DNA from: Distichodus sexfasciatus
Lineage: Eukaryota > Chordata > Actinopteri > Characiformes > Distichodontidae
Assembly: GCA_032718565.1 (NCBI GenBank)
Contig: JAVGVS010000498.1
Coordinates: 1-64,000 of the forward strand
DNA: 64,000 nucleotides
Direction: 5' to 3'
A program made the translations under genes and the position numbers. This document shows positions 55,921 to 64,000 of this stretch, piece by piece. The notes under the pieces are model-generated. The model was given only the letters and a program-made list of their open reading frames with translations, did no database searches and was not told the origin of the DNA. Position 1 is the first letter of the stretch, and every line of letters begins with the position of its first letter.

Positions 55921-58139
55921 GGCCACCTTTTCCTCAGTCAGTCAGTCACGCTGCTGATCTAATTTGCTGTGGCTGCAGTAGCCGAGCTGCTATTGTACTT
56001 AATGACTGTTTCAGTTAACAGTTGGGAGAGGGTTGCAATTACAGAGCCGCCTCGTCCCCCTCGTCCCCCACCCTCTGTCCTCACAACATGAGTAATAGCA
56101 ACTGACTGCCTCTCGTGCCAATTGCCCCACACCCCTTTGTTATAGTTCATGTATTTCCGCAGCGCCGAACCGAACCGAACCGATGCCGATCCCTTTAAAG
56201 CGTGGCAGCGTTTACTCTCCGCGCCTCTGCGTTGGGGGGCTCCATTATCGCCCCCTCCCCTCTCAACTTTGCACACACAATTAATAAAAGGGTCTTGGAA
56301 GCCCGTCAAAACACACACACACTCACTCACACAGAGTCTGTAATGGAATTGTGCCGCTCGCTTGGCCCTTTCGGCAGCAGTGAGCATATTGGTGTCCAGC
56401 TGGTCGTTCTGACAAAAAAGCTGAGCTGCAGGGACATATGTAGCGTACGATATATTTATGAGGTATTTATTCAATAATTTACGCTGCACACGCCGCAGGG
56501 ATTCAGCCAACAGCTGAATAACAATACCAATATACTGTTTTCTGTTGCAAAAAATAATAATTTTTGGCTTTAATTCTAAAATATTATAATTTATGCTTCA
56601 CATGCCACGGAGATTGGCTTTTGAATGACAATACCAATATTTAAATTTTTCCTTCGAGTGCAAAATTTTTGGTTTTGGAAAACAAATATCGCACACAACG
56701 TGTTTTTTGGGATTTTGGTGGTTTGTTTTAATGTGAAAAAGCTAATGAGCGACTGTTACATCATTGACAAAATATAGGAAAAGAATGTAATAATTTATGT
56801 TGCTGACCTGCCCAGCAGCTAAATTACAATCCCAACACACAAGCTGCGGAGAATGGTGTAAATTCCATTTCAGTGCAAAATGTAAAATGGGAAAAATCTT
56901 GTGTTTTTTGTTTTCTCATTTTTGGTTTTGGAAGACAAATATTTCAAAGAACGTTGTTTGGGACTTGATTTTTACTTTAATGTGAAAAACAAACCTACGC
57001 ATGATACATCGATTAAGAACATTGACAAAATAAGAAAAGAATGTAAAAAATAATATAAATAATGGAAAGCGTTTCCATTTTTTAGTTGAGTTTAAAATGT
57101 TAAATCTGAAAAAAGATTCACTGTTTGGTTTTGGAAACGAATATTGCAAAAAAAGTGTATTTTGTGTTTTGAATTACATTTGAAATCGCAAAAATATAAG
57201 TAATTCACGGCAAAGAAAAAGCAGGATTGTGGTAATTTTTGCCACACGCACGCCGCTGCAATCTGACCTGTCCGGCAGCTGGGAGCGCTGTGCGCAGCTT
57301 CTCAAATTCTCCCATGAAGCCGGGGCTTGTTTCGACGTGAGTCACGCGTAACGGCCACGTTATCGCTCACTTTCTCCCTCAGAACTCCACAGCTTGCTCG
57401 CTTTTCCCCCAGCAGCTGGCACTTGCCGTCAGAGTGGAACCTGAAGGAGTAAGTGAAAGACGTCTCAGGCCGAAACCCCCCGAGTCTGGAGCCGGGGTCC
57501 AGCGCTCGTATCGGCGTACACAGAAAGTCCATTATCCTGTATACAATAAATACTCGCGCTCCAAGAATTCATCAGCGATAATGCTCTCTGCCTGATAAGC
57601 GGCTTCGCTTTTTACAGTCAGCTGCTTTATGTTGGGATTGTTATTCATCCGCTACGCTACCTGATTTGCTCTCGGAAGCGTCTAAAAGTGTGGGGGTGGG
57701 GGCTGCTTTATGGACTTCTCGGTGTGCTTTGCACTCGCTTACTTTTTTTTTTTTTTTCATTTTTTGCTCTCCAATGTTCTCGCTTCTTGACTCCAGAAAG
57801 TCTGAGACAACAAAAGGGACAAGGCAAGAATGTAAGTGTTTGCAAAAAGCTTGAGAAGCAAACGCATCCAAAACAAAAAGATTCTCTCTCATAAGCATCG
57901 AAAGGTAAGCACGTGGATTCAACGGACAACGATTTGACGTCTGCCGATATCACAATGTCTGCTACGATAAGATACGATTTTGCTTTGATGCAGTTCAGGA
58001 GCCAGAGATAATATCATACACTCATTGTACACAATCACTTCCATTCATATCAAATCACAAAAATCAACAAAAATGTCGACATTTTTAATCTTGGGCTTAA
58101 CCTTAAATTTAAATCAAAACCATCTTCTGACTTTACAGT
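55921..58139. other. Intronic DNA, partly repeat-free
   Basis: Around 56540-57180 two or three loosely similar AT-rich units with TTTTGGTTTTGGAAAACAAA-type words suggest an old tandem duplication. The part 57230-57640 is complex and repeat-free and could be a conserved element. No exon is seen. Confidence 0.4.
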
Positions 58140-58715
58140 ACGTATTAAGGGCTCCCAGTTTATCTGGGGGGCCGATACTAGGCTTTTTGCCGATTATCGG
58201 TATCAGCGTTTAATTTTGACCATCGCCAATATTAAGTAATTACAAGGTGCGCTACTGTGGCTCCACTGCCGTCTCTTCTCTCTGTGCTCACACACGAGCG
58301 CAGCGCGAAGCTCCGGGGACGAGAGAGAGGAGAGTGTAAGCTGAGCTTGGCATTCATTCATTCATTCATTTTCTGAACCACTTAATCTCTGTCGGGGTCG
58401 CGGGGACCGGAGCCTGTCCCAGGACTACGGGCACGAGGCGGGGACCAACCCCACACGCTGCGGGGCACACAGCTCACGCAAACACATTCACATGCAGTGG
58501 AGAAAATCCATACGAACACAGAGAGAGCACACAAACTCCACACAGAAGGCTTTACGGCCGACACGGGAATCGAACCAAGGACCCTCTCGCCACCACTGCA
58601 CCACCATGTTGCCCGCTTGGTTTGTAAAAGTCCAAATTTGGACTTTGGAGAGGTTTTTCTGTGCCATATCGGTTCCAAATAGCGATTTTCGGCCTCGTTA
58701 ACTAGCAATAATGGT
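58140..58715. mobile_element. hAT-like relative of 20062-20541, with a nested retro-element
   Basis: It shares GCCGATTATCGGTATCAGCG, TAAGTAATTACAAGGTGCGC, TACTGTGGCTCCACTGCCGT and, beyond the insertion, GGCCTCGTTAACTAGCAATA with the other copies. The element's own terminal repeats are decayed. The nested insertion is 58351-58614. Confidence 0.72.
58351..58614 (-). mobile_element. Nested tRNA-like retro-element (minus orientation)
   Basis: About 264 bp flanked by GCTTGG on both sides (58345-58350 and 58615-58620), a possible target duplication. The left end is a CATT repeat (the tail when read on the minus strand). The right end has GGGAATCGAACCAAGG and CACTGCACCACCATG, like an inverted tRNA B-box and head. 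The middle has CACAAACTCCACACAGAAGG, a word common in a teleost interspersed repeat. The class (SINE versus LINE-derived) is uncertain. Confidence 0.65.
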
Positions 58716-59564
58716 GTTTTCTTTTTTCCAGCATGCTTCTTGACGTTCAAACGTCTCCGGAACATACGTAGCTTGTCCCACGTCTTGTGGCGAAAAGCGG
58801 TTTCTGAGAAAGGAGAGGCGGCGGAGAGCCGGCAGTCGGCGGCTAATATTATCCGTTGATGTTAATCCAATTACAGTTGATTTAACACTTTACAGAGCAT
58901 GATTTATAGAGGCGTTTATTGGTTTTCTGTAACATAATCAGTTTGGAAACTTAATGCATTGTTTGGGAATGCATGTGTGACTGGAAGCAGGAGGCAGAGC
59001 AACTTGTGCTCAGGGTTATTTGAAATGATACCCCCATTAATAACACCAACTCTTGGCCTGTTAGCGCTGTTTTTTCCCCGGCTTTCTCTGATCCTCGGGA
59101 CCGGCGCAACCTGGCAATAATTCAATCTTCCCAGTCGATGGAAAATGAGCTATATTTACTCAGATTAGCGAGGACACTTTGTCTAGCCTCCTCCGCCGAC
59201 GACTCCCAAATGAGGGGATTTTTTTTTTTTTCCCTTTGCTGTCTTGTTGATTGTTTGGAGAGTTTGAGAGAGACTAACCCATGCTAATGGAGGTTTAGAG
59301 ACGGTGGGCTGATATGAGATCAGACACTGGTGATTAATCATGGACAAATGTAGTCGTCTTCCATTACTGACTCAGGGCAAAGCAGAGCCGCAGAAGAAAA
59401 ACGCAAGCAATGAATGCAACAAAAAAAATCTGATGGGGCGGGGAAGGGATCGGCCTGTGTTTTATTTGGTTGATCTGGTTTGTGTTGTGAAATGTCTGTC
59501 TGATGACTGATTGATTGATAGGTTTGTTTCTGTCTCTTTCTCTCTCTCTGCTTTTTGCACGCAG
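58716..59564. other. Repeat-poor intronic DNA before exon E
   Basis: No gene or element. The part from about 58800 to 59340 is complex and repeat-free, apart from a T13 run near 59219-59231, and is a weak candidate for conservation. Confidence 0.4.
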
Positions 59565-59662
59565 TGACCCAGTTGCAGACGACTTTAGCCTCGGTGCAGG
59601 AGTTGCTGGTCCAGCAGCAAAAACGAATACAGGAGCTATCTCAGGAGCTGGCTAACTCCCAG
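59565..59662 (+). CDS. pex14: pex14 internal exon E: first coiled-coil exon
   Basis: This 98-nt exon runs from phase 1 to phase 0 and encodes (V)TQLQTTLASVQELLVQQQK followed by RIQELSQELANSQ. It matches the start of the PEX14 coiled coil, with heptad-like Leu/Val/Ile spacing and a Gln-rich face. The human counterpart is nearly identical through TQLQTTLASVQELL. This region is known to mediate PEX14 self-association and partner binding in the docking complex. The acceptor is CACGCAG ending at 59564, after a CT-rich tract, and the donor is GTAACT at 59663. I found no following exon (human continues ATTSTNW) before position 64000, so the C-terminal acidic tail and peroxisome matrix-import regions lie outside the window. 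Confidence 0.95.
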
Positions 59663-60004
59663 GTAACTCCACCACACACACACACACACTCCTCTTTTCT
59701 CTGGTTTGCACTTGCGCCAGTGCAGTTCTGGCACTGGATTCCATAATTGATGTATTTTTTGCACTGGAAAAAAAATGGTGGTGCTGCTGCACAATCGGCT
59801 TCGAAACCGGCGACAAAATTGAGCTGGTCTGGAACCAAGAACCTGTCATGTCATGAGAGGTGGGCGGAGTAAGCAACGACAACTTGAGCTCAAAGAAGGG
59901 CGCAAAGCAGATGTTGGACTTGTGTTGAGCTGCTGAAGAAATGCATGCTCTTATCAAAGCAGTTCAGCAAAATTTAGAAAGAACACAAAGAAAAAAAAGA
60001 TATA
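59663..60004. other. Intronic DNA after exon E
   Basis: It holds a short (CA)n at about 59674-59689. Text around 59705-59850 (for example AGTGCAGTTCTGGCACTGGA) suggests a decayed fish repeat fragment. No exon. Confidence 0.45.
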
Positions 60005-60622
60005 CAGTAACACCTCACCTTACGTCATTCGTTGGGTCGTGACGACGTAACTTAATTCGAAAACGCAACTCGAATAAAGCCCCTGAAAAACGACCTAGAC
60101 CCAAATACACATAACAAAATGCACTTAGTCGTGCAGTCACATAGAAGTACAACAAGTGATTCAGTACTGAAACTGAAAATCAAGTTTTACTTCAACAAGT
60201 TTTTAAGTTGTGCGCTGCAGACCAACGCAGCCGGGATGTACGCATCTCCTGCCTCGTAAAATTCCTCACTCTCTCCAGCGATCAACCTTGATCAGGTGTC
60301 TTGGTGTTAAAGGGTGTATTTTTTCTGTGTTTTTGGTGTTTCTAAGCCCAATTTGTTGACTGTATTTTCAAATTATGAAGGCTCATCTTGAACGCATCTC
60401 CATCATAAGTTGGGATCTACCTTTAACAGTATTTTATGTATGAAACATTTTATTTTAGGATACATTAGTCTTGTTATTGGTTATTTACATTTTTGTGTGC
60501 TTGTTGTTAAAGTCTGAATAAAACAGTGATTTATAGAATTTAATTGTTTCTATTATTTTAGAATTAGCGACGTAACCTTGAAAAAGACGCATGTTGAATT
60601 GACTTAAAGCGAGGTATTACTG
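60005..60622. mobile_element. pogo/Tigger-like non-autonomous element
   Basis: 618 bp between TA dinucleotides (60003-60004 and 60623-60624). The ends CAGTAACACCTCACCTTACG and, inverted from the right, CAGTAATACCTCGCTTTAAG agree with the CAGT-ATACCTC type of terminus seen in pogo/Tigger-like elements. No transposase. Confidence 0.8.
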
Positions 60623-62672
60623 TAGACCGATTAGCCATAACATTAAAACGTGAGCTGACTAACATTGTTTACCTTGCTTCAAGTACAGCTGTAATATTCG
60701 GTTGAATGAGAATGAACTGCTTTTGTATATGGAAATTCATCCTCAACGCTTTAAGCAACATCTAAAAACTCAAGACGTTATGCTGCTGTTGCTGTGTGTA
60801 GTATGCATGATGCGTGATGAGGTTGCAGTGACATCACCCAGCTCTCTTAAGTCTCCTAAGTCTTAACCAAACATGGCACGATACCACTTTTATGTCCCAT
60901 GCAATACTAATATTGTAAATTTGGATATGATACGATACGAAACCAGTCTTAATAAGACTCATGTCTGAATACATAACTGAGATTATTCTCTTATGCTTTA
61001 TGCTTAAGAAAATACTTGACTTAACTCATATTTTCCTAACTAGAGCTATGTAATAATTACACACCTGTATGTATATGCTCTATTATTTATTATATAAATA
61101 ACATCTCAAGAATTATGCATTTAAACACAGTTGTGTAATTTCGTGACGGTCCCTACTCCTGTGGAACACAGAGATTGCGAGCAAACGAGATCTGGTGTTG
61201 TTAAAAAAAATTAAACAGGATGATCATATGATTTGCTTTTGGGCTTGTAGTGCGTTGCGTTGCTTGTTTTGGTCATTGTCATATCAATATGTAGGAATTA
61301 GGGTGAGTGTCAAACAATAAACCAGCTTTACCGCAGTAACACTTTGCAGAACCATTTACAGATCAGCTACACAGATCGGCCCAATGCCATCGATACCCGA
61401 TCCAGCTGTTTGAGTCGTTATTGCACCGATATTTCATCCACGTATCGGATGGGTGCCATCTCTAGTCAGTGGAAATGCAGGTCGGTTCTCATTGGTTCCC
61501 AACTTCAGGACCAGCACAGGCTCCAGTACAGTGGAAAAGGGGTACCACATTTCCCTACACCCCTGTGGTCCTTAATCCTTCACCCGGAACTGCTCTCTGT
61601 ACGTTGCCGAGTGTCTGCTTGGGTAAACAATCCCAATAAAAGCATTTTTTCCATCGCTGGATTATCGTGATTTGAGTGTCGCCTTTCATTATGTCGAAGT
61701 TCTGTCAGCAAAGGCATTTTCAAATGGCAGCGCTCAGCGGCGAGGAATGCGAGGAATCCCTTTCAGCGAACGCGTCTCTGCTGTGTGTTGCGTGACCTGT
61801 GTTGTGTAAAAAGGAAACGGGTTAACGGGAGAGGCGCACCTGAGCGGCAGCAGCCGACTTCTGCTGGGAAGTGGGGGCGTAAAACATTCTTCCTGAAGTG
61901 GCAGTTTCTTACCGGGGTATCATGAATAACAAGGTCTCGAGGTGTTGGTCCTTGTGGTGTGAATAAAGTTCCTTATTGGCGTATTTGCTGGCCTCTCGTT
62001 TACTCTCCCGCTCTCTCTATTTCAAGGATGCATCCTCTACAACACAAGGCCAGTTTAAGCTTAAAACGGCATGTGGCACTGAGACGGCTGCCCCACCCCG
62101 ATGAAAATATTAGTGTTGACATGGCTCATAGGCTGCTGAAATGAAAAGCGTACAGCAGCAGCAGCAGCGGCGGCGGCGGCACTGGCACTGTATCAGAAGA
62201 GGCCAATAAAGGGCACGTAGGGACATCAGCAGACAGCTAAAGCAATCCTGCCGGGGTCAAACGCAGGATCCGTCATACCAACCCCTGCCGCCTCCCATCC
62301 TCTCATCACCACCTCTCCTAATTATACTCAACTCCCTCCCAGGTTCCAGCGAAATGTATTTAAATCCGGATTAATGACATGCTTCCAATTTTACACGATC
62401 ATAGACACCGCCCAAGATTGACAGGGACCCGGATTGTCAATGAACGTCACTGAATACCATATAAAAACAGGGTTTTTGTTGTACACTACACTTTTACTCA
62501 TCTGTAGAATGAAAACATGTACAAACCAAAACTTTTGAAAAGCAAGTTATTTTGGGTGGTGGTTATTGTTCATTTCAGAGGAAATGAAGGAAAGTGTGTG
62601 GTGTTATTATTTATTATATCAACAAAGTTTATAGGTTTATGTTCCTTCTGCCAATCTGATATTTTTCTAATA
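60623..62672. other. Intronic DNA with a trinucleotide run
   Basis: At about 61480-61560 the words TTCTCATTGGTTCCCAACTT and CAGTACAGTGGAAAAGGGGT resemble the decayed 'TTTTCCACT' fish repeat. A compound (CAG)6(CGG)4-type run lies at about 62152-62180. The part 61720-62410 is otherwise complex and repeat-free. No pex14 exon was found. Confidence 0.45.
62152..62180 (+). repeat. Compound CAG/CGG trinucleotide run
   Basis: TACAGCAGCAGCAGCAGC followed by GGCGGCGGCGGC; two adjacent trinucleotide runs in an intron. Confidence 0.9.
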
Positions 62673-63318
62673 TGTGACCCTCCACGGCAAAACCAGTCGC
62701 TTGTCGCAACGGAGGTTTCCGAGAAAAACGAGCGTTTATGTTGCGTGGGGTAAAATTTTGGATTTTTTGTTTTTGTGTTTTGAAACAGTGGAAGGTCTAT
62801 ACTGTACTGTTGTGAATAAATTTAGCTGAAAAACTTACCCTTTCCATCCTAAAAACGTGACTTTCTTGAGGTGAGGAATTCAATTCCAGCAGAATGTTAA
62901 AAGTTTCTGTTTTGACCGCTCTACTTCAATATTTACGGTAAATCCATTGGTTGACTAGCGTGAAGATATTTCTCCGGAATCCATCTTCGTCTCCCGAGTT
63001 CAGTTAACCTAACGCAGGTAGGCTATCCGTGTGGCTGTGAATGCAGCGTAGGCTACCGTAAATGCAAACGTAGCCGCGACCGCACCAAGTGTCTGTGAGT
63101 GCTACGGCGATAGTCAACTTCAAAGGCAGATTTCTCCGTTTCTCACTTGGCGTGACAGGAGAAACCCGACTCCTTTGAATGTTGATATCTCAGTCATATG
63201 TCGTCCGATTCATTCCATATAGGTATTGTTTTCAAGCTTGATTTATGCCCTTTCATGGAAACATAAGTCAATTTTGACTATTTGCGAAAAGCGACTGCTT
63301 TTGCCATGGAGGGTCACA
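62673..63318 (+). mobile_element. MITE-like element, copy 5 (complete, youngest-looking)
   Basis: 646 bp flanked by TA at both sides. Ends TGTGACCCTCCACGGCAAAA and TTTTGCCATGGAGGGTCACA. Both ends carry the CCTCC form where the other copies have CTCTG. The interior is collinear with copy 1 and contains the single, uninterrupted CCCTTTCC site that copy 1 shows duplicated around its nested hAT-like insertion. Confidence 0.9.
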
Positions 63319-64000
63319 TATGAAGCTATGCAATACATGTGTGTGCGTCTGTCTTGCCTTTTGGCTAAACACAGGGTGGTCACATATACATTTAAAATAC
63401 AAATAAATCCATTTCTGGTCCATTCATATCATAATCAGTCAACAAAAGTTATAACATTTTTTATTTTTCAAACATGCATTTGTATATACAGTAGTTATTG
63501 TTTCTCTTAATCCTCTAATAAAGTTCATTGATGAACCATTCATTGATCACAGTTTTTGCTTAGAAGATTAACACTGTTTCAAGTACAGATAGTCCCCAAA
63601 TTATGATTGTTCGATCTTACAATGATGATGGCGATATAGCAAAATTGTAAAAATATTTTAAAGATACCATATTGTCAAAAAGAAATAACTTTTTCTGTTC
63701 TTTGGACTTCCATTTGGGTCTGTACTGCCTCTACACACGCTTAGTTTAATAAAAAATGGTCAGTTGTGTTACTTTTATTTTCCGAATGTCAGAAATAATA
63801 AGAGACTGAAATAGAGGAGTGAAAAGCAGGTGAAAATCTGAGAGGTATTTTCAGCAGACGACTTCGGAGACATGTTTAGTGGAACTCGTAGACCTATTTT
63901 AACTTGTTGAAAAAATCTATAATATGGGACCTTTAATTTTTACGTGGCAGGCAAACGTATGATACATTGGGACACTGCTGGGCCGAGCGCATGTCCCGTC
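63319..64000. other. Unassigned intronic DNA at the window end
   Basis: At 63585-63650 the words AGATAGTCCCCAAATTATGA and ATCTTACAATGATGATGGCG resemble a decayed DNA-transposon end. No exon is seen. Confidence 0.4.

Larger units (their letters stand above)
50550..59564 (+). other. pex14: pex14 intron D-E (9015 bp)
   Basis: A GT-AG intron in phase 1. Nearly a fifth of it is a polypyrimidine tract (54205-55920). It also holds a degraded hAT-family copy with a nested retro-element and a SINE fragment. Confidence 0.93.
59663..64000 (+). other. pex14: pex14 downstream intron (partial)
   Basis: Sequence after the GTAACT donor of exon E to the window end, with no further pex14 exon recognised. It contains a pogo/Tigger-like element, the youngest-looking MITE copy, and a CAG/CGG trinucleotide run. 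Confidence 0.85.

Noticed and set aside
55336..55921. Leu/Ser/Phe-rich open frames of 157-177 codons and Lys/Arg/Glu-rich frames on the other strand
   Set aside because: They are translations of the polypyrimidine tract, with no initiation context, domain or conservation.
55959..56510. 183-codon open frame on the minus strand
   Set aside because: No domain recognised; composition changes abruptly; no splice signals supporting a gene.

Overview
The window is vertebrate, most likely ray-finned fish (teleost), nuclear DNA. The basis is one split gene with canonical GT-AG introns, long AT-rich introns, and a dense load of Tc1/mariner-type and hAT-type DNA transposons, short inverted-repeat elements and tRNA-derived SINEs of the kind common in teleosts. 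I see no bacterial, viral or CRISPR feature.

The only protein-coding gene I can support is pex14 (peroxisomal membrane docking protein), on the + strand. Five consecutive internal exons are present: 19605-19689, 37651-37776, 45495-45580, 50447-50549 and 59565-59662. Their phases join without a break into 166 codons (498 nt). They encode the N-terminal PEX5/PEX19-binding domain, a proline-rich linker, the hydrophobic membrane segment and the first part of the coiled coil. The start of the protein (about 28 residues in human) and the C-terminal part after the first coiled-coil exon were not found and are presumably outside the window. Introns between these exons are 17961, 7718, 4866 and 9015 bp. 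The flanking partial introns are at least 19.6 kb and 4.3 kb.

The rest is intronic. (a) A MITE-like family of about 630-650 bp has four full-length copies (1429-2803, 17314-17943, 47641-48289, 62673-63318) and one truncated copy (43306-43629). The first copy carries a nested hAT-like element whose 8-bp target duplication is confirmed by the empty site in the last copy. (b) Ten copies or fragments of one tRNA-derived SINE family lie on both strands. One is split by a deleted Tc1-like element at a TA. (c) Two Tc1-like elements keep broken transposase genes (43820-44831 minus, 11054-11343 plus). (d) Several hAT-like and pogo/Tigger-like non-autonomous elements have recognisable ends. (e) Tandem arrays include a 2.1-kb array built from a 13-bp and a 9-bp module (29520-31600), a CA-rich compound array (12315-12966) and a 1.7-kb polypyrimidine tract (54205-55920).

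The most unusual small feature is a perfect 31-bp inverted repeat with a 22-nt loop at 46131-46214, not explained by any element seen. Repeat-free, sequence-complex intronic stretches with clustered homeodomain-like and nuclear-receptor-like words are candidate conserved non-coding elements. This is an inference, helped by the known human neighbourhood of PEX14 beside the developmental regulator CASZ1.
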